From Antedon mediterranea (taxonomy: Eukaryota; Echinodermata; Crinoidea; Comatulida; Antedonidae), in the NCBI RefSeq assembly GCF_964355755.1, contig NC_092675.1:5242312-5306311 (forward strand): 64,000 bases of DNA, given 5' to 3'. The position numbers were made by a program, and so were the translations under genes. Positions 37,030-50,300 of this stretch are shown piece after piece. The notes under the pieces were generated by a model. The model saw nothing but the letters and a program-made list of their open reading frames with translations, searched no databases and was not told where the DNA came from. Each line of letters begins with the position of its first letter. Position 1 is the first letter of the stretch.

Positions 37030-37192
37030 AAAACTCTGTCTACACTATCTAACTACTTTGACAAAAAACGTGTGATGTGCCCTAATATGGTAGTGATATC
37101 CTTAAATATGGTATTGCTATGACATCATCATGTCCATATATGGGCACATCACATTTTTTTGTCACAAAGTTTGATAGTGTGGACAGAGCTTA
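37030..37192. mobile_element. Foldback MITE family 1, complete copy
   Basis: The left arm starts with 'CTCTGTCTACACTATCTAAC' and the right arm is its complement, 'GTTTGATAGTGTGGACAGAG'. The inner arms 'ACGTGTGATGTGCCC' and 'GGGCACATCACAT' also pair, leaving a short centre. About 163 bp, no ORF. This is the clearest copy of the family. Confidence 0.8.
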
Positions 37193-37577
37193 AGCCATAT
37201 GAAAAATATTTTAAAAAGAGATTCAAACAGGCTCTGTCACAAATACCATGGAAGGGTGAGGAAGAGGAAGACAATACCAGAGAAGAATGTAAATTGCACA
37301 AAGACGAAATGAGTGCGCAAACATTCACAAATCCGTGAAAAATAGCTGGATTTTAATCATTCAGTTTAGTTTGTTTTTTTTTCTTTTAGTGGTAGGCCTA
37401 TGCCTACTTTGCAATTTGGTTTTATTGAAAAGGTATTATTTAGTTATCAGAAGTATGTTATGTTTAGAGCCAATTGTAATCTATTTATTTTGTTGATATA
37501 ATACCAGTCTGGCATTATTTTGTAAAATAGGCCTATCTTCCACATCATTAACTAGGCCTACTAAGTTTATGAAATGC

Positions 37578-37682
37578 TATCTTATCGTTTTAAATGAATA
37601 CATTTGCAGTATATATCACCGGGCGGTTTAAACATTAATGTTCTCTGCCTGTTGTGTGAATATAATATCATTGATATATGTT
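37578..37682 (+). repeat. SINE family A, headless body
   Basis: 'ATCTTATCGTTTTAAAT', 'TCACCGGGCGGTTTAA' and 'CTGCCTGTTGTGTGAAT' match the body of the copy at 27074-27260. The tRNA-like head is absent. Confidence 0.6.
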
Positions 37683-38103
37683 TAGCTCGTTGTTTATTGT
37701 TATAACATGAGGTGACATAAGTAGGCCTCCCATCAATTATAATATTTCTCACCGCATCTAATAGTCAGATAAACGATTGTAAACATTGTCATCACTTAAC
37801 TTAAGCATGTACCAGTGACCAACAATCGTTTCCATTATGTTCAGTACTTAGTACTAAACCATGGGATTTGATTATCATTAAGTATAAGTAAATGTGACGT
37901 CAATAAACTATGATTGGTACCGTATGCCATTATAGAATACTTAGAGAAAGAATTATCGTCCTGATTGTTTGATAACGAAAACACCCGCAATTTCATAGAA
38001 AAAATACTATAGGGTATCCCAGTCAAAATAAATTCAATTATTTGTATTACGCATCTAATATACAAGTCAACTTATTAATTTTATTCAATAAGCGTGACAC
38101 ATT

Positions 38104-38402
38104 TGCAAAATTACCATCTCTCCTCGCACTATAGATAAATGACAATCTATCCTCGCATTAAATAATCACCTTCTCTCGTGCAAGCTATTTGTTTGCTATT
38201 TATTGCTATGACCAATCCTGCGCCTTAGTGCTTCTCTCCTCGCACTAATATATAGATGTTCAATTACCTTCTCTCCTCGCACTACATGTTCAATAACAAT
38301 CTATCATCGCAATAGATATACAGTATAGATGTTCAATGACCATCTCTCCTCGCATTAGAAAGATGTCCAATTACCATCTCTCCTCGCATTAGAAAGATGT
38401 TA
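38104..38402. repeat. Degenerate tandem repeat (CTCTCCTCGCA motif)
   Basis: About eight diverged units of roughly 30-40 bases. The core is '(A/T)ACC(A/T)TCTCTCCTCGCA', followed by 'TAGATGTTCAAT' or 'TTAGAAAGATGT'. The last two units are nearly identical; the earlier ones have many changes and variable spacing. No coding frame is kept. Confidence 0.75.
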
Positions 38403-38635
38403 ATCGCACTCAATTGAGCGATTAACAAATCGCAAGACAGAGAACCAAATGAAATCGTTTAAATTTTATAAAATGTAGAATAATCCAACCCTGGATTTCT
38501 AGCACTGCCCAAATCTAGATTCCATTTTTAGTTCTGTTCTTGACCTTTCCGAGGGACGAACTAAACAAGAGAAAGTCATTTCCTCTACATATGGTCCTGT
38601 GAAGTGGCTATTTAAGTGAAATACCTCTCCTCTTA

Positions 38636-39640
38636 GGGCCTGTTCAGACCTACGGAGTTATGCTTTCGTATTGTACGCGGCGTACAAGTCCATAGGTCTG
38701 AACCAGGAAAAGATTAGTGGAAGCCACCTCGTACGACACTGATATTTCGTACGCTACGAAAGCTCAAGGTATGAGTTTAGTGGACGTCGCTTACAATGCG
38801 AAAGTCACGCATCGATGAACATGACCTAGGTTAGATATCTAGCCAATCAAATTACAATATTCGCCACATCACATCGTGACATGTGCTCCTCATCGTATAG
38901 CCAAGCTGATCCATTTGTTGTGATCGGTGAACGTGCGAAAAAATCATACCTTTTGTTTGTTGTTACACTAGGTATACAGTATTATTATTATTAATATTAT
39001 TATATTAATTAATTTAAAATGTCATCGAAGCGTGCGCATTGGCGAGAAACCGAAGTAAAATACCTTATTTCATTGTGGGGAAGCCCTGCCTGAGTTTAGA
39101 GATCGGTTGGAAGTGAAAAACTGGCGTAAAAGCACCGGCAACAAGATGTCTGTGTTCAACGAGATGGCGGACACGTTAGCAGATGGGCCATCCTCATAAT
39201 AAAGGAGGATTTAAATTATATCTAAACGAAATTGAAGGGGTCGTCGTATAAAGCGGCGAAAGACCGAGTAAATAAGTCTGGAGCCGGTGCAAGTACGGGA
39301 TTTGAACATTTTTCTGCCATAAATGATATTTTAGGCCTAGACCAAATATAAACCCCAAAACGATCGGCTGGTTGGTATGCCTGACAACCCATCGATAATG
39401 CCGAGCCCAAGTGTTCGGTCTAGGCCTGTAACTCCTACCCCAACCACTACTACTTTTAATAACAACGAAGGTAGGTCTATACGTGCGTTAGAGTTTGGTT
39501 AATCGCCAGCGAGTGACATCATATCCGTTTGTAACGCAACTTCGTTGCAATGAATCTGAACACTTTGCTCTTACGACGCTCATTAAAATATGACCTTGGC
39601 TGTGATACGAAAGCATAACTCCGTAGGTCTGAACATACCC
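38636..39640 (+). mobile_element. PIF/Harbinger-type DNA transposon, non-autonomous (1005 bp)
   Basis: TTA flanks both sides (38633-38635 and 39641-39643), matching the 3-bp target preference of PIF/Harbinger. The inverted termini of about 35 bp pair: GTTCAGACCTACGGAGTTA at the left and TAACTCCGTAGGTCTGAAC at the right. Inside is a decayed Myb/SANT-like gene of the kind that accompanies the transposase in this superfamily. No DDE transposase is present. The 316-bp element at 18618-18933 is a shorter member of the same family. Confidence 0.85.
39019..39345 (+). pseudogene. Decayed Myb/SANT-like DNA-binding protein of Harbinger element
   Basis: ATG at 39019 opens 'MSSKRAHWRETEVKYLISLW', an N-terminal Myb/SANT-like signature. 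The frame then shifts. Further pieces in other frames are 'NKMSVFNEMADTLADG', 'GGFKLYLNEIEG' and 'SSYKAAKDRVNKSGAGAS', which correspond in order to later parts of the same domain. At least two frameshifts and several stops break the gene. In PIF/Harbinger elements such a protein helps transposase bind DNA; here it is not functional. Confidence 0.8.
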
Positions 39641-39643
39641 TTA

Positions 39644-41045
39644 GCCTTCACCAAATGGTCATCTATATATTAATATACAAAAGTTGATCCATGGAAAATC
39701 CATTGAGTAACATACCATTTTTACAAAGACCGTCTACGATTGTTTTCCAGCTTTCCACGGGAAATGCGATAACTCGGAGAATCTCTTGCCGATTAATTGG
39801 ATCAGATATCGATATTATAGTAGTTCCAGATCCTTATAAGATTTAGGTCACCACGTGTATGAAAGGGGAGTCTATTTCGGCTATTTTTAATGTGGTTTGT
39901 GTGGTTGTGGCTGAGATTAAATTAGGTAATGATAACCAAATGATGATTATATGTGCATATCGTCTAAATATGTCGTGTTATAAAGGATGAAATTCCACTT
40001 ATTGGGGCGCAATAATTGATATCCTATCAATTCAAGATTCCCAAGTCAATATTTGTGTTCACAGAAACAAGTTAAATATAAAGTACCAATATGTGTTGTG
40101 ATTAAATAACATTGTCAAAAACTAATAATTGAAATGTAATAAAATCTAATCATATAATTTGTTAATAACGTTTAGGCCTATAAAGACAATTGTGAAGTTA
40201 AGGTGAAACCAAACCGTTAAGTTAGAATTAAATTCAGTACGATATTAGGCATACACATTTTATAAAGACACACCACACAACCCACCTACCACTCGCAAAC
40301 TCTTTGACTATTTTTATCTGTAGGCCTATTACTATTTTTGATTTGACTGATGGCTGCGTTTAATGGTTCATAACTTCTAAAAAATATATAAATCACATAA
40401 AACTAGATGTACTAATCAAAATGTTGGCTTACAATGTCGAAACAATTTCTCAACTCGATGTTTTTATTTACAGTAGGCGTATTGTATGTTCAATTTTTGA
40501 CTTATTACGAGTAGGGGGACTATTGCTCTTTAAAAAGATTTTTTTTTTTAAGTTTCTTCATTTTTTGTTTGGCAACACCGTAAAATATACGTAACCGTAA
40601 TACGGTTATGTTGGTTGCTGCTTACTACTATAGAAGTGATCAGTTTGAAGGAACGACTACTTTACTACAATGGGATCAGAGAATCCGACATTCAAAACAA
40701 ACGTCTATTCACCTATTGTGCAATCTTTTATCATGCGATTACCTAATCCTCAATAAAATTCACTGTAATTGTTTTCATTTCATCGGTTTCAAATTTATAA
40801 ATAAAAAAAAAATCTTTATTTCCTAAAATATATGTTGGTTTTTAAACTAAATTATTTCTTATGATGATTCTTTATTATGTTAGAAGAAATTCCAGGGAGC
40901 TTGTGGGTTAGAAAAGACCTGGATTTCCGGGACATGCCGTAGTGATAATCTGTGATGAGATAACGTATTAATATTAGATTAATAGATTGTTGTGTATGAT
41001 ATTATATATGGTACCTATTAATGATTTTGAAACCCTAGGGATAGT
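39644..41045. other. Intergenic DNA upstream of pinhead
   Basis: No supported gene. The 72-codon open frame at 40608-40826 has no family features. TAGGCCTA words occur near 40171 and 40322. Confidence 0.4.
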
Positions 41046-41100
41046 TATATAAAAAAAGGCAGGCCATTTCAACCCACTGAAATGATTGGACAGTATAAGA
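41046..41100 (+). promoter_or_regulatory. Candidate TATA elements of pinhead
   Basis: TATATAAAA at about 41046-41054 and TATAAGA at 41094-41100 lie 270-325 bases before the pinhead ATG. Either could place a start site that gives a short unspliced 5'UTR. Upstream ATGs lie in that leader. The call rests on sequence resemblance only. Confidence 0.35.
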
Positions 41101-41370
41101 AGCGCCGGTGAGTCAATGGGCCTGGATGTCTAGACTGACTGTCTCGTTTCTTTCGATCGAAATAAAAGAGAGCAATTACATGAATTGCTGGCTATCATGA
41201 TTAATGGCGTCCTGTTGTATAAGCTTTGATTTTCTGGCATCAAACCACTACCTGATCCCAGTTGTGAAAGATCAGCTAAGTAGAAGCTCCTTGGATTCAG
41301 TTGGAATTATACATATTCTCGATCGTGCTAAACTTTCTGGGACGAAACTTAATTTGTCTGATAACTCATA

Positions 41371-44300
41371 ATGTTTCTGGATCTTTTAAAAGGATTTATT
41401 TGTCTTGGTGTGGTTCTTGTCCAAGTGATGGCTGGTAAGTGATACGGGTATATTTTGTCCATTATAGCATACCAATGAGAAAGTTGTTGTGCAACCTGCA
41501 GCTACTAACTCCTCTGCAACTAAACGAGCAATCCGTCAGTCATGGTTCCCTCATTTAAGAAAATGCGCGGTAATCAAGTTATTGTTGATTTAGTGTGAAT
41601 TAATTATCTCGACATGAAATCAAGATTCACAATCTGGATGCATTTTATTGTACAGTATAATATTAGTTTGCAATGTTTTCATATGATATGAAATGTATTG
41701 AATTGGATTATGACTGGTATGGGATCGAGACCTGGAAACTGTCAATTTTATCTTCATGTCTTTGTTTGCAAACTTACAAAGTGTGTAAGTGCACTCAGCT
41801 CTTTACTTTACAACTCGATTGGTCACCCTAGTAAACATACCAATTACTTCAGTATTCATTTCAAGATGATACCAAACATCTTCATTCCGTCAATCAGTAT
41901 TATCAATGGGATTTCTTCCATTCAAATACCATATGGGTACTACTCATACATTTTAAGCATTTTACGCCAGGAATTTCTCTTGTCGATAGCTTATTTTCAA
42001 GTTTTGGTACTTTGACACAAACACATTCTCTTGTGAACCGGTCCTTAACTTACCGTGTAGCCTATATTTTGTTACAAATGTCGTTGATAAATTGTGTTTT
42101 TACCACAGGCCTAATGACTCTTTGTTGGTGGTACAGGATTTAGGTAGAATTTATTTGGAAAGAACTTGAGGTGTTTACTTTTAAATGTTTACTCGACTGG
42201 CCACAGGTGAACTTTTCGCCTCGTTGAGAGCCGTTTAAACGCCTACGTACCAATCCTAATCTTTATTGAATATGTTTTAATAGCACATCACTATAAAGCG
42301 TACAATAAATAATCGAAATCAGACATTGTATAATATTATTATCAACTAAGATTTATAAAAGAATGTTAATTGAAAATAAATCTCTTAATGACAATCATAT
42401 AAAAAGTAGGACTTTATAGATGTAAAAAAGTAGATTTGGCCTGAACTGCCACAACATGGAATTATTTTGTGCGGTAGAGCAGTGTAGATTCTTTAAACAC
42501 ATAATGGTAACCTATATATACATTTTTATAAAAGAACACACCTCATTCGAATACTGAAAATACCTACAGATTAAGAACAAATTAAGATGATTTAAAGGAA
42601 CATGCACAAATAAGAAAAACCAATTTTTTGGGACTGAAACTCGTAAAATAGAAATGATATGTAACAGCTGAACAAAATGAACGATTTTGTTATAAAAATC
42701 ATTCTTTTCCCATATCACATTTCTCATTAATGTTTATTGAATTTGCGTAGGTATTTAAAAATAACTGTATATTATATGTATATTGATCAAATATTGTTTA
42801 TTTTAAATAGAATTAGGCCTATCCTTAGCCCATTTCTAATATATTTTACAGCTGTGTATGCGGCACCAACGAGTAAAGAAGAATCCATACTACCACACAT
42901 TCCACGCAGTACAGAAAGAATTCGAGAGGGGTTACAAAATGACCCTTCACTCGTTGATCAGATCCCTCGAGTACAAAGCTCCGCATACCCTCCAATCGTC
43001 TTTCCTATGGACGAAGATGAAGAGGGGAAACTTGTTAAGAGAGGGTGCTGTGAACGGACAAGACACGTAGTAGAAGCTGGTTATGGTAGGTCATCTTACA
43101 AAATGTCGTACGAAAAAAAAAAATTACAAGCTTTTTCCCGAAGAACGAAATTTAAAAATATTAATTGTTCAGATTTATAAGAAATATAAGATTTACGATA
43201 TGATGAGCGGTGATGTTGATGTAGTTATATAATACAAAGGATTTTTTATCAATAAATAATAAATACACATTCAACACACTTCGTGTTTAAATGATAATTA
43301 ATTTCTTAAATAATAATTTGAAGTATAGTATATCCTGCAGCTTTTCCTTGCAACGCCAATGTATTGTGCAGGCATGTTTAGAATTACAATTACGAGGGGG
43401 AAATTATTGGTTTTTAAACATATTTTAGTATAATAGGTATGCTTTCATTTTATTCGGTATAGGCCTAGGCCCGACTTGATAGCATCATTCTACTAGAGAA
43501 ATAAGTTTAGTTTTAACATACCGAATTTAAGGTGATTAAATAGACAAAGGGTTGTATCTAATTAGTTAAGATCGATTATTTAAATTATTTAAATAAGAGA
43601 CAAAACACCTCAATTTGAATACAATAACGACACATCCACGTAACTAGGGCTACCTAAATACAAAAAACATAGCTAGTTTAGGCTAATACGAAGGGACTCA
43701 TACTGTATGCGAATTATTGCCTCCTTATCATCATATACATATCATAATAATCCACATCAGATTAAAGGCATGAGTTCTCAATATTGTTGTTGATACATTT
43801 TCACAGCTGCCGTACACCTGACAAAATAATGTATTTTTATCCCCTTGAAATTTGGTTGTAGACATTAAAGCTACAGAAATACTAGGCCTAGACAAATTTT
43901 GTCAATTTTTTTGCATTTAAAGCCATACATACAAATATCACATACAAACTGACCATAAACCTATTAAATATTAATACAAATAATAAAAAAACAAACTATT
44001 ATTATCTATTTCATAGACAATTCTCTTTTTCAAAACTGTGTATAAAATAATTAAAAATAAATTTTATTTTAAGTTAACTTATCAATTAATTTCAGATGAC
44101 AGGAGACGACGTATAGGTATTGATGTTGGAAAATGTCGAAAAGTATCAAAAAATTCCGATGAACGAAATCGTTTGCTACCGGAAGAAAAACATCAGGTAA
44201 TTTTATTTTTAATACTGTATAGGCCTAATAATATAAGTGGAAGATATCTTTACAAAAAACTGTTTCATTAAGAAAAGGTCTTTGGATGGCCGGTGGCGTT

Positions 44301-47300
44301 TCTGCATTTATAAAATCCTAAACATTATGATATTGTTTTTCACTTTTCACTACCAAACAAACTTTTAAATCAAGGTCAGTTTTACTTTATCGAATTTAAT
44401 AGTCATCTAATATCTAATTGCTTCCTTCATTGTGCTAACAATACTCGTGTAATAGTATTAACGTGTGTTTCGGAATATAAAGTTAATTTAAACGTCGTAT
44501 TTTGTAAACTAATACTGCTACTTTTGTAAAATAAAAAGTATGAGTAATTTATATTATAGAAAAAATTATTATTCTTGTAATTTGTATTTTTTGAATATAT
44601 TTATGATTAAAATCTCTATATTCAATGAAAATTAACTTAAACTTTAAATACAACATATAAACACTGTCTACGACCAACGGTGTTTATTCACCGGAGACGG
44701 CCTCCTACGGCTCGATTTTCTGTAAATCTCGTCTACATCTAAGCTAATAATACGAAGTGTGGTGTATGCTAAAAAAGTTCCGCAAACTATAGTAAAAAAA
44801 AATTGTCTAATGTAGGCATTCGTCAGCTGGCCCAACATGTAATCTTTAAAACATTATAACATTCTTCCTTTTTTTATAGACTTTCATGTTTCGAGACAAT
44901 ATTTCAGAAATTCTATAACTTTAATTGAATAATCTTAATTAGTTTCGTAATGGGATGATGCAGTTTAATCGAAATTTTGAACTTTGGGAGCCATTTTGCC
45001 ACCATAGTTTGGTTAACAATTTGTCTACACTTCAAATCAAACTTTATGTAATGTGCCCATAGCCTATATATGGACATGATGATATCATATCACTAACATT
45101 TTTATTTATTTCGGCACATCACACTTTTTTGTCACATCAAGTGTGATAGCTGTGTAGACAGAACTTAAGATACATCACTAGCTTAGTATAGTAGACAGGC
45201 TTACCAAACCAGCCCTTGCGCCGTCGCCGCGAAATAAATATCGTTTGATCCTACAGTGTTGATCAGTTATACTTAATTTTATCTTGGCTAGTTTAATTTA
45301 ACCTGATTGAAAAATGTAACAATACCTTTAAATAAAGATACTTAAAAATGATTATCCTGCTATTTTATCTTATTTAACACTTCATGGAAAGTTATTCAGT
45401 TGGATTACAGATTGAAAAAGGATCTAAATGCTTTCTATTATACCAAAGTTAACATTGTGGCATTAGCCGACATACGTCTCGAGGTTTTTTATTTCTATAG
45501 TCGAATGCGGGTGAAGTCCAATTGTCCATTTGTCCAAATTGCCTTCTCGTTGTCCACATCGATTTAATAGCGCGAATATCTGCCGCCTTGCTACTTCCAT
45601 CACTGACGCCAACTAAAAAGTTTTCTTGTACGTGGTGGCGCTCTTTAATAACAGAAAATGCTGTCATTGATTTATTTGATTTCTGTTAACGGTTAACAAA
45701 AATAAAACCGCAATATGAATTCGTTATCAATTGCATTAAACTTTGCTATACACTACATGTGAAAAGAAGTTTTTTTTAAATAGCTTGCGTTTGACTTCTG
45801 TCAAGAGAATCTAAAAAAATGTGAAAATGCAAAAATATTCAGACATAAAATTAAGTTTAATTTGTAAACATTTTTATTTTGTTTTATGTTTTGTTGGGTC
45901 TTTTTGAGACAGGCCTTGGCCTCTAAGTCGGATTCTAATCAATGATATCTGTATTTGTTTATATTGTTTACATTGTTTAAGTTTTAATTAATTGAATAAA
46001 TATGAAATGAAAATGAAATGAAAAGTTAGTCTGTACAAAATTACAATAAACTGAATAATTAAAATAGAACAATCAATATATAAATACTTAATCGTTTATG
46101 AAAATACCAGGGTTCACTCTTCACTGAAAATACCAGGGTTCACTCTTCACTGAAAATACCAGGGTTCACTCTTCACTGAAAATACCAGGGTTCACTCGTC
46201 ACTGAAAATACCAGGGTTCACTCTTCACTGAAAATACCAGGGTTCACTCTTCACTGAAAATACCAGGGTTCACTCTTCACTGAAAATACCAGGGTTCACT
46301 CTTCACTGAAAATACCAGGGTTCACTCTTCACTGAAAATACCAGGGTTCACTCTTCACTGAAAATACCAGGGTTCACTCTTCACTGAAAATACCAATGCT
46401 TTATTTTAATAATGAATTCTATTCCAAAAATTTTAAAATTAAAACTATATACACTACTTTTTTTATAATACACTGTTTTTAACTGTGGTGCTTCTAATTA
46501 GGAGACAATGTCAAATCAAAGTTTTATATTAGAGACTCTTAGAGTCTCTCTTTTTAAAAACTAAACAATGTTACAATAGCAATTTGCCGTTAATATTGTG
46601 AAGACAAAAATATTATTTCGGTGAAAAATAAGTATAATAATTTAACTTGTATTGCATGATTAGTGTTTGTTTTTATAACTTTTTCTTGTACTTTAGCAAA
46701 TACATGTTAATAAATTCCATGTTAATGAAAAAGCAAACTAGTTTCATTGACACATCATATCACTTCAGTGTATTTAAACACCTTTCAAGATACCTATTCA
46801 TGTTATATTAATGGTATTCATCAATTCTCTTATTTGACAAACTCGCAAACGTGCACCTGCAGTCCACTGAGCACCTTTGACTGACTGATACCGTAACAAA
46901 ACATGTATTGTAAGTGAAGAAAATTAGGTAAACCCTGGCATTCTTCTACATAGTAAATAATTCGTTGCAGGTGAGTCAATAATAAGTGTGAAAAGATGAA
47001 GAACAATTGTCGGTATGGGATGGGAACTATAAGCCGTAATTGTTGCTAAGCCATTAAATAATACTAATGAATCGCTATAGACGAAGCAGACAATAGGCAA
47101 CATACCGTCACTTTTGTTTTGAAACCCAGCTAAACAAACGTTGTGAAAAGAATGAGGCCACCTGCAAAACGTATGGAAACTCTAAACAAGTGCTTGTTCG
47201 TAGAAATTGGCCTGTCGATTATCATCATTATTATTGACGCTAACTTGCCTGCCATGAATGAAAACTAACAAATGAAAATGTGTGAACTATTTTAAAACGG

Positions 47301-50300
47301 GATAGATGATAATGATGATCCTGTCAAGTGTATAACAAAATATACGAAAATTAATGAAAAAAGGAGTAATACAGAATTCATATATGTAAAAATGTTACTT
47401 ATGAACTGTAACGACATTTACAAGTTAAATAATACGATTTTATGTAATATGAGATAATATGAATGTGAATAAAAGTGGTGTTTGCGCCACAAAAGAGAAA
47501 AAAAAAACTTGCCTGCCATGATCTTAAATAACAACATCATATGCTGCTTGTATCGGTGTAAAATGCTGCTTGTATTGGTGTAAAATATCTCTTACATTCA
47601 ATGAAATTAACATCACTCAATTTAAAATTATCTTTAATTACTTTTAAAAAAATCTGTAAAACGTTTACCTATTAGCCATTTAAACAACTTATTTTTGTTG
47701 TGCTCAATATTTTATCTCTTTCGTTTTTTGACTTATTTTATTGTGTATTGTATAGTATTTATTTTTATGTATTTTGCCTATTTATATTGTAGGAGGCCTC
47801 ATGAGACAAGCTATTGCTTCTAGTGCGGGCCCCAGTTGTTGTCAAATAACTGAATAAATGTGTATGAATGAATAGATGCCATCTCCCTGACGAAAACATA
47901 GGTATAGGCTAAAGGGATACTGTGTGTGTATTTTTAAAGTTTATTCAGTACCTATAAACAGCAATAAGTATTAAACTCTTTCACATATGCTTTATCGTAC
48001 GGAGCCTATACTACTCACTACGTTCGTTGAAGCTGTATTACTTAATCGATTTTTAATCGAGAGGTGATTTATGTTACTTAACAATTATTTAAGAAATAAT
48101 GCTAAAGTGCTTATACAAGTGCAAAAATGTGGGCGAAATATTTCAAGTTTAAATGTTAAGAGACTTTTAATAAATCCAAAACAGCTACATAATTCTGATT
48201 TCTTTATTGTCTTTTGTTTTCGTATTTGATGGAGTAGTTAACGGAGCCAAAATATTAGCAGGCATTTAGAGATGTACTTAGAAGCATTGTTCTAAAGATC
48301 AATGACATATCTTCCAATTGTTTTAAAAAATATCCATACTATTTCAGGTCAATGTACAATAAGCTATGAAATATTGGAATTCGTGAAGTTTTGTTTAGGA
48401 TTAAGAAAACCTAGATTTTATAAAGCTTTTCGTAGTGATTACTTACTGATTTCTTTCCAATATTGTTGATAAATTAATGTTTGTTTTTCTAAAGTTAAAA
48501 TGCCTATTCCCAGGAACATCATATTAATTTAGACGGCTTTTATTGAGTTTTGTGACAGAAAACAATAATTCTGGAAAAAAAAACACACGAGAATGGGATT
48601 GTAAAGTGAGTGAATGAATCCAAATGACTGGGTTCAAATCTTATTGATCATTGTAGCTGTATTTTGATCTGAATTTATCATATTATTTATTTATATTTCA
48701 GTGTATGCAATGCCCTGAGACAAGCGAGTGCGTTGCTTCGGAAATACGTGTACAACGCGTTTACCTCGTGGGAGAACCACAAGTATTTGACGTCGTTCAG
48801 GATTGCGAGTGCGTGCACACGCCACCATCGTGCGAACGTAAATCGCAAATAAAGATGTTTTTTGCGGACACACCTTACGAAACGGAGGTAGATGTCGGAA
48901 TGTGTGCTGGTACTTGTTCTGATGGTATGTTCATACAAAAAACATTCATGGCTTCATAATTCATCGTTAAAATAAAAAGAATTCGCATATACGTCATCAT
49001 CATCATCTTATCATCATCATTATCATCATATATTACTCACAGCGGGATATGTCTATCCTATCTTTATCACGAATAATTTATGTTCATCATAAAACGAAAG
49101 CTTTAATTAGCTGAAAAAATGAGAATAATACTACGTTCATCATCATTTCATCATAACAACACGGCCTTAATGTGACGTTTAGTTACTTACAATAGTATTT
49201 TATAGATATTCACTTTTATTATCCATATTATTATTATGACAACTTGTAAAGTTAAATATTATGAATTTTGGTTTTGTATCAGTTTAATAGTTTTATCGCA
49301 TGGTTCAAAATCTTACATTTATGAAGAATATTGTATGAAAATCACATATTATTATGATTTTGGTGAAAATAAGAACACAATGTGTCATGATCTGGCCTAA
49401 AAGAAGGAGCATGAGATATTCAGATAAAAGTATTAATCCCCTTCGCCTGCCGCCGTACGTATGTCACCACTTGAAAAAGTTTCCTATGACGTACCACACC
49501 ATCTGGTTTTTGCTGCTTCGTGGAACTAACTTTAAACTCGTTCAACTTTCGCCACTTGATGTGAATAGCTTTGCTAATTACTAAAGAAGTAGCTGATCTG
49601 TTAAAAAGAGTTTTTAAGAACCATCTAAATTACCTTTAATTAACATGTTTATAAATTTAAATTATTTATTCGTGGTGTGAAATGTTTACGCCATGAATAA
49701 GAATTTCCAGTAAATATTGCTTTTGAAAATACTGAAATCTGAAAATTAATTTGATTTACTCGTATAAAGAATTTAAACTGTCAATTAAATTAATTTATTC
49801 TTCAAAATTTTCAAATTGGCAACCATCCAATTCAAGGAAATTAATTGGTAACATCTTATATTTTTTGTTCGACTCTTTGTATTAAAGATTAATAAGGTAT
49901 CGATAATTTATCTAACGGTACAATAAGTGTTGTTACATTTTATGGAAGTGTATCTTTGAATATTTTGAATCTAGGCCTAGACTATGCAATTTCTGATAAT
50001 ATACAGTAGGCCTAGATGATTATATGATCGAGTAAGCGCCGCACCCGAATAGGCCTACTTCACTCCTCTGCAATCGATGCGAAATAGCCCAGGCCTATAT
50101 ATTCGAGTGAAGACAATTAATTATAGTGCTGGTTATTAAATATCACTCAGATACATTATTCATTACTAATTATTATTTTATTTCTGTTACCATTCTGAAT
50201 GTTTACAGTATACTAATTCAATATTTGCTTGTTATCATTTTAAGACAATACTTATACAATTTGTTTATTTATATAGGCGATGGACTTGAATGTAAAAGTA

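Noticed and set aside
39222-39410. Minus-strand 62-codon frame
   Set aside because: Antisense to the decayed Myb/SANT-like gene of the Harbinger element.
46100-46395. CRISPR-like array
   Set aside because: The units are directly tandem with no unique spacers and the DNA is animal nuclear; it is a minisatellite.
49354-49584. 76-codon open frame in a pinhead intron
   Set aside because: Lies between two firmly placed pinhead exons and would interrupt the frame if included.
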